From a virus, in the IMG/VR virus record IMGVR_UViG_3300025949_000037, positions 1 to 47,391 of that record: DNA of 47,391 nt. One strand, given 5' to 3'. A model generated the notes under the pieces. It saw nothing but the letters and a program-made list of their open reading frames with translations. It searched no databases and had not been told where the DNA came from. This document shows positions 20,476 to 28,900 of this stretch, one piece after another (position 1 is the stretch's first letter; every line of letters begins with the position of its first letter). Position numbers and translations under genes: made by a program.

Positions 20476-22827
20476 ATGACTATCAGCGTCCTCCAAGAGC
20501 GGCAGGCGTCGAATAACTCAGCCAATGCAGCTAACATTCAGTTGGCGTTTTCGAGCGCTGTTACTCCAGGCAGTTCGATCCATGTGTTCTGCTCCGCTGT
20601 CGATACTGCAACATCGTTCACGTGTTCTGACAGTGTTAATGGATCGTACGGCACCGCGCTTGATACGATCGATCAAAACGGTGACACACAGCGGCTCGCA
20701 CACTTCAAGTTCGACAATACTGCGGCTGGCACACCTACTGTTACGATAACTCCTAACGTCTCGGTTGGGTTTCTTGCGATCTGGATCCGCGAGATCGGCG
20801 GCACCTCTGGTTACGACGCCCAGCACAAAACGGCACTGCAAACGGGGCTGGGCAACGGCACTGACAACGTAACAACCGGCACGGCCGCGCCCAACACTCA
20901 GCCGGGGCTCTTGTCGGCGCTGGGCGTGTGTACTTCTAACTTTAACCTGCCTGCAGCGGGAACAGGCTTTACTGCTGGAATCAACGGCTGGACTTTCACA
21001 ATCAGCAATACAGCCGTTTCTGAGAGTAAGCGTTACACCGCGCTGACAGCGATTGCGGCTACGTTCTCGAATAGTGGCGGTTCGAACAACTTCGCATCGC
21101 TCGCCGCCTTCTTCAAAGAAGCTACGAGCGGCACAACGATTACGCCAAATGCGGGCGCGATCACGATCACGGGGCAAACACCCACCACCATACCGAGCAA
21201 CACAACGATCACACCTAGTGCAGGTGCGATCTCCATCACAGGCAAAACACCCCTCGTTACTCGCGTACTTCGCGTACCTAATACCGGCGCGATTACGCTG
21301 GCAGGTAATGCGCCCGCCGTTGTATCAGGCACGATTTTACAACCGAGCGCCGGTACTATCTCGATTGCAGGCCAAGCGCCCGCTATTACCAATAATACCA
21401 ACACGACCATTACACCTAATGCGGGCGCGCTCGTTCTTGCAGGTCTTATTTCGATTCAAACACTGACGGTTGCGCCCCCCGCCGCCGGTAACATCACGAT
21501 TACAGGCTATGCACCGACGGTTACGGTGTCGGCCAACACCACCATCACGCCTGCGGCTGGCAGCATTACGCTCACAGGCCAAGTGCCTACAGAGATTCGC
21601 AATACGCTAATCCAGCCGCAGGCGGGTGTCATTGCGTTTGCCGGACAAAGTGCGCAGCGCGTGGCGGATATGTTCCTGCAACCGTCGAGTGGCGCGATTG
21701 CGATAGTAGGACAGACGGCGCAGACAATCTCAAGCACTACTATTCAACCGGCGGCAGCCGCCATTGCGGTAACGGGACAAGCTGCGCAGCGAATCGTAGG
21801 TGCAGTGTTGCAGCCCGCCGCTGCCTCACTTGCTATCACAGGTCAAGCGGCGCAGTTAAGTACAGGTACGGTGCTGCAGCCGGGTAGTGCTGCGCTCGTT
21901 CTTGCAGGCCAAGCGCCCACGCGCATCGTAGGAACGCTTCTACAGCCGCTGACCGGCTCGATTGCGCTCGGCGGCGCTCCGCCACAGCTCGGCGGCCAAA
22001 CGCTGATCATACCTAATACGGGTTCGATTACGCTGGCGGGGGGCGTACCGCAACTACTCGTGCCCACGATTATTACGCCCGCTGCGGGCGCTATAGCCCT
22101 TACCGGGCAAGCTCCGCAGATCGGTGGGGCAATCCTCATTACGCCCAGCACCGGCAGCGTTACGCTGTCCGGGGCGGCACCGGCATTGTTGCTGTCTGTA
22201 ACGTTGCGTCCGGCGGCGGGCGCTATAGCCCTTACCGGGCAAATCCCAACGACGCGCGTGGCAGTAACGATTACTCCCGCGACCGGCTCTATTACGATCT
22301 CAGGACAGCTGGCGCAGCTCGGCGGCCAAACCGTTATCGTACCTAATGCGGGTTCGATTACGCTGGCAGGTAACGCGCCGCAAGTTATGGCGCCTGTAGT
22401 TATCACGCCCGTCGCAGGTACCATTGTTCTCGCAGGCCAAGCGCCGCAGCTTGGTAGTGCTACGACGATTACGCCGAATGCCGGCACTATCGCGATTACC
22501 GGCTTGCCTGTTGTTCGCGTAGCGGATACGCGACTCGTTCCGGGTGTTGGTAATTTGTTGATTACCGGACAAGTCGTAGCGGTTTCAACGCTTTCAGATA
22601 CGAGAATTACGCCGAATGCCGGTACGATTGGCTTAACGGGCGCAGCCCCTGTTATGATTGCGCCGGTTACCATTATACCTGGCGCCGGTTCGATTACCTT
22701 TAACGGCTACGCGTCTGCCGTGTTGGCATCGAGTCTTTTTGTGCCGGTTCCGGGTTTTGTGGCAGCGATGCCAAAGTTAAAGCGCATAGCGTACTTTGGA
22801 AATTCGGATTGGTTCTCAAGGGACTGA
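20476..22827 (+). CDS. Repeat-rich surface protein: beta-sandwich plus 24 repeats of about 22 aa
   Basis: The 783-aa protein has an N-terminal domain of about 215 residues similar to the preceding gene, then 24 consecutive repeats with the pattern (T)-x-I-x-P-x-A-G-x-I-x-I-T-G-Q-A-P-x. Each repeat looks like two short strands with a Pro-x-x-Gly turn, which suggests a beta-helix or fibrous stalk. A short unique C-terminus follows. Low charge and regular spacing suit a long head or tail fibre, or a glycan-interacting whisker. It starts seven bases after its neighbour and is cotranscribed. Confidence 0.7.
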   Translation: MTISVLQERQASNNSANAANIQLAFSSAVTPGSSIHVFCSAVDTATSFTCSDSVNGSYGTALDTIDQNGDTQRLAHFKFDNTAAGTPTVTITPNVSVGFLAIWIREIGGTSGYDAQHKTALQTGLGNGTDNVTTGTAAPNTQPGLLSALGVCTSNFNLPAAGTGFTAGINGWTFTISNTAVSESKRYTALTAIAATFSNSGGSNNFASLAAFFKEATSGTTITPNAGAITITGQTPTTIPSNTTITPSAGAISITGKTPLVTRVLRVPNTGAITLAGNAPAVVSGTILQPSAGTISIAGQAPAITNNTNTTITPNAGALVLAGLISIQTLTVAPPAAGNITITGYAPTVTVSANTTITPAAGSITLTGQVPTEIRNTLIQPQAGVIAFAGQSAQRVADMFLQPSSGAIAIVGQTAQTISSTTIQPAAAAIAVTGQAAQRIVGAVLQPAAASLAITGQAAQLSTGTVLQPGSAALVLAGQAPTRIVGTLLQPLTGSIALGGAPPQLGGQTLIIPNTGSITLAGGVPQLLVPTIITPAAGAIALTGQAPQIGGAILITPSTGSVTLSGAAPALLLSVTLRPAAGAIALTGQIPTTRVAVTITPATGSITISGQLAQLGGQTVIVPNAGSITLAGNAPQVMAPVVITPVAGTIVLAGQAPQLGSATTITPNAGTIAITGLPVVRVADTRLVPGVGNLLITGQVVAVSTLSDTRITPNAGTIGLTGAAPVMIAPVTIIPGAGSITFNGYASAVLASSLFVPVPGFVAAMPKLKRIAYFGNSDWFSRD
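21133..22733 (+). repeat. 24-unit tandem repeat of about 66 bp in the fibre gene
   Basis: The coding repeats average 66-67 bases per unit. Most are diverged, but some pairs are nearly identical over long runs: the segment CTATAGCCCTTACCGGGCAA occurs at about 22090 and 22221, and the segments at about 21985-22035 and 22313-22363 match closely at a distance of about 328 bases, or five units. This points to recent higher-order duplication or gene conversion. Confidence 0.85.
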
Positions 22828-22831
22828 GTAC

Positions 22832-23164
22832 ATGCCAACTAAACAACGTTTTGACGAAAAAGATCCGATTGAGAAGTTGCCGTTGACATTTGATTTTACG
22901 CAAGGTCTTGCTGCGCTCGAAACACTTACCGGCACGCCGATTGTTACCGTGCGCGTGGACTACAGCAACCATACTGGGGGTGATCCGACACCTACCAACA
23001 TTTTTAACGGCCCGGCCAGTTTCGATGCGACCAACAAGGTCGTGTTTGTGCCGGTTAAAGACGGGCTCGACGGGGTGGATTACGACATTGTGGTCGAGGT
23101 GCTGACGTCGAATGTAGAGAAAGTGCTCGTGATGGGCGCAATCCTTCCCGTTCGTACCCAGTAA
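22832..23164 (+). CDS. Phage structural protein, F-x-KDP...DF family (110 aa)
   Basis: MPTKQRFDEKDPIEKLPLTF then DFTQGLAALETLTGTPIVTV matches a recurrent phage virion-protein pattern (F-x-K-D-P-x-E-x-L-D-Y-x-x-D-W...L...G-D-x-I-x). It is a single Ig-like beta sandwich ending with VEVLTSNVEKVLVMGAIL. Typical roles are head decoration or fibre attachment. ATG 22832 lies four bases after the repeat gene's stop. Confidence 0.65.
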   Translation: MPTKQRFDEKDPIEKLPLTFDFTQGLAALETLTGTPIVTVRVDYSNHTGGDPTPTNIFNGPASFDATNKVVFVPVKDGLDGVDYDIVVEVLTSNVEKVLVMGAILPVRTQ

Positions 23165-23169
23165 CGGTG

Positions 23170-23218
23170 TTAGACTGCACAGGCTTAAGCACGGGTTCTT
23201 ACCTGTAGACTTGTCTAA
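23170..23218 (+). promoter_or_regulatory. Two-tier stem-loop in the leader of the Ig-like gene
   Basis: TTAGAC (23170-23175) pairs with GTCTAA (23213-23218), and inside it ACAGG (23179-23183) pairs with CCTGT (23202-23206). It sits 25 bases upstream of the start at 23243, next to the ribosome-binding site TTTGGAG. It could be an RNA processing or translational control element. The string CTAATCTAAC at its right edge recurs near 29776. Confidence 0.35.
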
Positions 23219-23242
23219 TCTAACCTTCCTTTGGAGCTATAC

Positions 23243-23572
23243 ATGGATGCAGTAGTCGCCATTACTCTTACGCCGCAAGACTTTGCAGCGGGCACCATTG
23301 CAGGAGGCCTTATTGCCTCGCTGATTGATGCTTCTAACAACGTCCTTACCCAGCAATCCGCCGCACCCGGTCCCGGCGATACCTCAGCCATCGTGACCTT
23401 CCCCTCCGTGCCCGACGGTACCTACACCGTATCTGTCGCGCGCCAGGACAGTAACGGCAACGTGCTCGGCGCGCCCGCTGTATCGGAGGCCTTTACTGTG
23501 CAAGGCACAGGCGGCGGCCCGACGACAGTCAGCATCACCGTGCCGTCCGCCGTCAGCGTCACGGTGCAGTAA
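23243..23572 (+). CDS. Ig-like virion protein (109 aa)
   Basis: The product is a small beta-sandwich: alternating strands (AVVAITLTPQDFAAGTIAGG), then the typical Ig/FN3-like stretch FPSVPDGTYTVSVARQDSNG and a Gly-rich linker before a terminal strand (SITVPSAVSVTVQ). No enzymatic residues. I chose ATG 23243 after TTTGGAGC rather than TTG 23231. Likely a head decoration or fibre-tip module. Confidence 0.65.
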   Translation: MDAVVAITLTPQDFAAGTIAGGLIASLIDASNNVLTQQSAAPGPGDTSAIVTFPSVPDGTYTVSVARQDSNGNVLGAPAVSEAFTVQGTGGGPTTVSITVPSAVSVTVQ

Positions 23573-23754
23573 TGCACTCGACGCTGTGGGGGTACGTGTT
23601 ATCGAGCGTACTTAGCGGCGTCCTTGGCTTCATTGCACGCAAACTGTGGGAGTGGTGGTGGAAACGCCGCCATTCTCGCATTATCAAAATCACTGTTCCA
23701 ACACGTGTAGTTGTATCTGTTGTAGAAGTGCCTACAATCCACCCGCCCAAATAA
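23572..23754 (+). CDS. Small membrane protein, basic/aromatic (60 aa)
   Basis: Its ATG overlaps the previous stop (TAATG). A membrane helix at about residues 4-23 (TLWGYVLSSVLSGVLGFIAR) is followed by KLWEWWWKRRHSR and a cytoplasmic beta-like tail (VPTRVVVSVVEVPTIHPPK). The Trp/Arg boundary fits an inner-membrane anchor. It could be a partner of the secreted enzyme encoded next. Function unknown. Confidence 0.5.
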   Translation: MHSTLWGYVLSSVLSGVLGFIARKLWEWWWKRRHSRIIKITVPTRVVVSVVEVPTIHPPK

Positions 23755-23778
23755 CTAAAGCACACAAGGACGTGCGGC

Positions 23779-24270
23779 ATGCGCTTTCCAATTGGTAATC
23801 GGGGCGGGGCCTACATAGCCGTCATCGTGTTTATCACGATACTCGTGATTTGGTTTATTCGGAGCGCCCATGCTGAGGATACGCACGTTTACTTACGCGG
23901 AGGATCCGCCTTTGGCCCCGGCGGCGCCGCACCGGTACTTGGAATCGATGCGAGACACGCGCTGGGCCCGCAACTGGATTTTTATGCGGGCACCTTGTTG
24001 TGGGGCGAGAACCGACTCACGAGCAACAACTGGGACTGGCACGCAGGCTTGCGCACGTGTCGTTGGAACGTATGTGCCAACATCGGAGCAGCATACGTTC
24101 AGCGAATTGACACGCTTAATGGATCTCACACAAACTTTAATCTAGGATTATCCTACGAGTTTAACTGGCACCGCATTAGCTCGATTGACTATGCACACTT
24201 GTCTAATGCCGGTACAATCTCCCCGAACAATGGACGGAATGCCGCGCTCGTCGCCATTCAACTGCAGTAG
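23779..24270 (+). CDS. pagL: PagL-like lipid A 3-O-deacylase (acyloxyacyl hydrolase family)
   Basis: A signal peptide (VIVFITILVIWFIRSAHA, cleavage after Ala32) directs it to the envelope, and the mature 131 residues have the strand pattern of an eight-stranded outer-membrane barrel. The C-terminal block YAHLSNAGTISPNNGRN carries the PagL catalytic His (His140) and Ser (Ser142) in the H-x-S-N motif. The position of the third residue, Glu in characterised PagL, is Asn154 here, so activity needs testing. PagL removes the 3-O acyl chain from lipid A. A phage copy could remodel lipopolysaccharide to block superinfection or help adsorption. Confidence 0.7.
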   Translation: MRFPIGNRGGAYIAVIVFITILVIWFIRSAHAEDTHVYLRGGSAFGPGGAAPVLGIDARHALGPQLDFYAGTLLWGENRLTSNNWDWHAGLRTCRWNVCANIGAAYVQRIDTLNGSHTNFNLGLSYEFNWHRISSIDYAHLSNAGTISPNNGRNAALVAIQLQ

Positions 24271-24282
24271 AAGGATTTACGC

Positions 24283-25980
24283 ATGGCCTACGATGTGCGG
24301 TCATTGGCCCCGACCGGCTTCACGAAGCGGTTAACACAAGCTGTTACCTACGGCCTGCAAGGCGGCTACTTCTCCCCGCAGAACCCGCCAATTCCGCAGC
24401 AGCAAGACACGGCTGGTCGCCGGTTTGACTATCTTACCGGCTATAACATTGCGACGCGCCCGCGCCGCGACTCAGGCATCGATTTTCAAACGCTGCGCAA
24501 CTTTGCGAAGTACTACGACATCCTTCGCCTGCTTATCGAGAAGCGCAAAGATCAAATTGTAACCTTCGGCTGGTCGATTACACCAACCGATGCGGCTGCA
24601 CAAGCGGCGAAGAAAGACACGGCGCTCGCGGATGCACTGGCACAGCGTTGTGCGGCGGCGCAGAAGTTCCTCCGCTATCCCGACGGGCGCATGAGCTGGA
24701 ATGTGTGGCTGCGGTCGTTGATTGAGGACATGTTGGTCCTCGATGCCATCGCGGTGTGGCCGGTGTATGAGGGTAAGCAGCTGTTGCGCCTCGAGCGCAT
24801 TGACCCCGCTACGATCAAACTCGTGATTGACGAGTCAGGCCGTACGCCAGAGCCCCCGTTCCCCGCCTACCAGCAAGTCCTGCACGGCATTCCAACAGCG
24901 GATTTCCTCAAAGACGAGTTGCTGTACTTTATCTCGAATCCAGCGAGCGATCGTGTGTATGGGCTCGGTAAAGTGGAACAGGCACTCGTGACGATACAGA
25001 TTGGTCTGCGTCGTGAAACAAGCCAACTGCAGTTTTTCACTGACGGCAACGTGCCGGCAGCGCTTGTGGGCGTGCCTGAAACGTGGCCTGCACAAACAAT
25101 CAAACAGTTTCAAGAAACCTTCGACAGCATCCTCGCGGGCGATACCGGAGCACGGCGCAAGATTTGGTTTGTGCCCGGCGAAGCGGCGAAGAACATGAAG
25201 GAGTTTACGTCTGAGGAGGCGTTGTTAAAAACGCCCTTCGACGAATGGATCGCGCGTATCCTCTGTTTCCTTTTCGGCATCGCCCCAACACCCTTTATTG
25301 CGCAAGTAAATAGGGCCACGGCCGAATCCGCAGAGGATACGGCGCGGGATGAGGGCTTGGCGCCCACCTTGATGTTTATGAAAGACATCATGGACTTCGT
25401 CCTTGCGCAAACGATGAAGTTGGATGGCATCGAGTTTAGATGGGATATGGAGGAGGAAAACGATCCCCATACCCAGGCCCAAATCGACGATCTAAAGTTG
25501 TCGAAGGGTGTTATTGGTATCGATGAGATCCGCCAGCGCGACGGCCTTAAGCCGCTTGGTGTGGCGCCGATGATCTTCCTTGCCTCAGGTCCCATCCCGG
25601 TGTCGATGTATGTCGACGGCACCGCACCTAACTTGCAAGCGCCGCCTCCGACGCCTGCACCAATGGATCACGGGCCGCCGCAAGCCACACATCCGGAAAC
25701 GGGTGAGCCGATTGGGCCGGCGCCCAAGTCCAAGCCCGCCAAGCTGCTGCCACGCGAGTCGCTCGGCAACGCGAAAGCGGACCAGGAGCGTGAACCAGAT
25801 CTCGGTAACGTCGATGTTACCACCCACCGGCCGGCGGAGCCGTTGTCACCAACCAAACACGATAAAGGAGGCGGCCTGAGGAAGGCTGGCCCCTTTCGCT
25901 ACAAGAAGGCGACGAATTGGTACAACACCACTAAAGCGCGCGGTGCTCTTGGCCGCGCCGTCTACAAAACAGAACCTTAA
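24283..25980 (+). CDS. Portal protein
   Basis: The dodecameric portal forms the DNA entry vertex and the docking site of the terminase. Features of the family include FQTLRNFAKYYDILRLLIEK and RKDQIVTFGWSITP in the N-terminal clip region, IDPATIKLVIDESGRTPEPP, a conserved block FISNPASDRVYGLGKVEQAL, and FGIAPTPFIAQVNRATAES in the crown-side helices. The C-terminal 100 residues are Pro-rich and basic (PPPTPAPMDHGPPQ...). It is the first gene of the head module and overlaps the following gene by 38 bases. Confidence 0.9.
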   Translation: MAYDVRSLAPTGFTKRLTQAVTYGLQGGYFSPQNPPIPQQQDTAGRRFDYLTGYNIATRPRRDSGIDFQTLRNFAKYYDILRLLIEKRKDQIVTFGWSITPTDAAAQAAKKDTALADALAQRCAAAQKFLRYPDGRMSWNVWLRSLIEDMLVLDAIAVWPVYEGKQLLRLERIDPATIKLVIDESGRTPEPPFPAYQQVLHGIPTADFLKDELLYFISNPASDRVYGLGKVEQALVTIQIGLRRETSQLQFFTDGNVPAALVGVPETWPAQTIKQFQETFDSILAGDTGARRKIWFVPGEAAKNMKEFTSEEALLKTPFDEWIARILCFLFGIAPTPFIAQVNRATAESAEDTARDEGLAPTLMFMKDIMDFVLAQTMKLDGIEFRWDMEEENDPHTQAQIDDLKLSKGVIGIDEIRQRDGLKPLGVAPMIFLASGPIPVSMYVDGTAPNLQAPPPTPAPMDHGPPQATHPETGEPIGPAPKSKPAKLLPRESLGNAKADQEREPDLGNVDVTTHRPAEPLSPTKHDKGGGLRKAGPFRYKKATNWYNTTKARGALGRAVYKTEP

Positions 25981-28900
25981 CCGCGAGCTCACAGCGCTCG
26001 GCGAGCGTTTGACGGACAAGCTGTTTCCACTCGTGCGCGCAGCGCTCGCGGGTGCAGGACCGCATCCAAAGTTAGGTAAGGCTGAGGGCGACGATGACAG
26101 TACGCCCACTCCCGGTTTGCAGCCCGACGGTTCTATTGTCACGCAAATGGGCACGGTTGTGCCCGCTTCGCAAGTTGCGGAGATTCTAGCTGCTATTGCT
26201 GATGAGGACTTTGCGCTCGTGGAGGGTGTGTTGACACCCGATGTAATCGAAGCTTTTAAGAAAGCGGGTTACACCGAAGTGCAGCGTATCACGACCTTCT
26301 CACAAGATCCTAAAGACATCCTTGAGGTGCTCGATAAGGACGCAGTTGCGTACGCGGAGGAGCGGGGCGGGGAATTGATTACGCAGCTCTCTGAAGCCAC
26401 TCGCGACAAAGTACGCGGTACGATTGAGGACGCGCTTACGGAGGGATGGAGCAAGCAGGAATTCTCAGCGGAGTTACAAGCCAACTACGCTTTCAGCCCG
26501 CAACGTGCAGATATGATTGCGCACACAGAGTTGGCATTCGCACACAGTTACGGGCGCGTGGAGCCGATGAAAGCCGGCGGTGCGACCAAAAAGAAATGGT
26601 TACTGTCGGCGGACCATGATCCGGATGAGGATTGTTACTGCTCGGAAGCAGCAGAAGCGGGTTGGGTTGATATAGATGATAACTTTGTCGACGACGACGA
26701 TTACGACTATCCACCCGGCCACCCAAATTGCTGGTGCGACTGGGTATCTAACTTAGCCGGTGGAGACGAGGAAGATGACGATGACGGTGGGGACGACGGC
26801 GCCGGCCCCGATGAGGGAGACGACGGCGGGGCCGTTGATAAGGCTGCCGGTCTTAGCCAATGCGACAGGTGCGCTGTTGGTAAGCCTTCCTCCGGCGAAC
26901 TACACAAGGCGGTACGCGATATCTTCGCACGGTTGGAACGTCTCCGTGCACGTCGTGACCCCGATGGAATCGAGCGTGACCAGAGCGAGACACTTCCTCG
27001 AATCAACCCGACTGGAAGCGATTATGGCGAAGGACATGAAGCCGGCGACGACGAGGAGCTGGCAGACGATCCCGAGTCACCAACGTCAGCAGCGAAAGCG
27101 CTTTCGGGGCTGACCAAATACCCGATAGATGATAAAGCCCATGAGGCTGCACTGTCGCCACGTAACGCGCACCCCGAACCAACTAGCGCGCAGCGTCGCG
27201 CAGGTAACTACAAGATGGGGCACATCGTCGTCGGTGGGCTGCCAATCGCGATCGAAAATCCGGCGGGGACCCCGCGCAAGCCGGGTTGGACTGAGATACA
27301 AGCGCATTACGGCTATTTCAATCGGACAACAGGAGCGGATGGAGATCATCTGGATGTTTTCGTGCGACCGGGCACCGACCACGAGTGGGCTGGCACTGTC
27401 TACATAGTAGACCAGTTCAAACTCGATGGTACATTTGATGAGCATAAGGTCCTGTTAGGGTACGATTCGAAAGAAGCGGCTGTACAAGCATACCTTGGCA
27501 GTTACCAAGCTGGCTGGAAGTTAGGTCCTGTATCGTCGCTGTCGTGGGGTGCGTTTATTGAGTGGATGCGCGGGGATATCTCGCAGCCGGTTTATTTGTC
27601 GACGCATGTTATGAAAGGCGACGTGGATGGGCATCCGTTCCACGGCAACCAGTACACGGATGGCACGGGTGGCGGGGAGAAGGACAAAGGTAGCGATAAG
27701 GGGCCAAAACCCACTGCCACGACTGTTGCAGGTGCTAAGGGTGGTGTGCACGAGCTATTGTCCTCAGGACATAGCTTCACACTCGACGAATTGCAGCACG
27801 CAACCGGCGCGAGTCTCTCGAACCTCAAAACCGCGCTTTCAGACCTCAAATCTGACAAGTACGCAGGTAAGTATGGGAAGCTCGAGATTACGAAAAATCC
27901 GGACGGCTCGTATCAGGTTAAGAGTACGGCGGGTGCTGCGAAACCTATCACTACAAGTGTTGGCCATGTTGCGGGTGCAAAAGAGGATGTGCCGGCTGCA
28001 AAACCTGAAGCAGCCGCTAAGCCTGTGACCGGGTATGAGGACCTACCGCACCTCGTACAACCCTCCTCCAACGCCGAGCACGACAAGGTGTACGCTGCGA
28101 AATTAAACGTGGCGTTGGTTACTTTGAATATGTCGGCGGGCACCGAAGCGGATATAAAGGCATTTAAAGACACCAAAGCGCAAGCGATGGCGGAGTGGCA
28201 GTACGCAGCGCACGGGGATAAATCAACACCCAAAGAACAACAAGTGTTCCAGGCGGATAAGAACCTTGTTGCGAATTTGAATAAGGGCATGTCTAACGCC
28301 GCTGCTTACGCGCAGTGGAAGAATGATACGGCTGCGGAAAAGGCCGGCACGTTGTATTCATCGGGTAAACCTATTTCCTCGAGCGAAGTAACTTCGAGCG
28401 CGCATTTAGGCGAAGGTGTTGGTAAACCAAGTGCCGAATCCTCGCGAGGCATCCCCACTGACACAGCGGTGGGGGTAGCACCGATTGGTGTGCACGAGTT
28501 TGCTGCTGATACGAAGGATGTGTTGTCGGGCAAATCCGCCTTCTCGGAAGGTCTTGAGAAACTACACAATGCGCTGTCTAAGGACAGTTTGGATGCAAAA
28601 GGTAACAAGATATCGGTTGAAAAACAGTTGGCGGGGGAATTAAAGGACAGTCCCAATTTCCAAGCGCTCAAAGAGGCTTACGCTAAAAGTGATTCGAGCG
28701 GTGGCTATTCACTTGAGGCTAAGTTAGTACAAACATGGGCTGCGTCGTCCGGTGATAGCAACGATCTTTCCGTTGCTATGCAATTAGCGGCGAAAGAAGT
28801 GTTTGGTATGAAAGATAATGAGATTGCAACTTCGGCGCTAGGCTCGTTGCAATCGCACGGATCTACAGAAACGTTGATGACGCATGCTGCATCAGCCGTG

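Noticed and set aside
21843-22673. 276-codon minus-strand frame in the repeat gene
   Set aside because: The 66-bp repeat keeps an antisense frame open. The + strand frame carries the regular Pro/Gly repeat and joins a normal N-terminal domain.
21133-22733. CRISPR-array interpretation of the periodic repeats
   Set aside because: The units are contiguous coding repeats of about 66 bp without unique spacers and encode a regular protein pattern.
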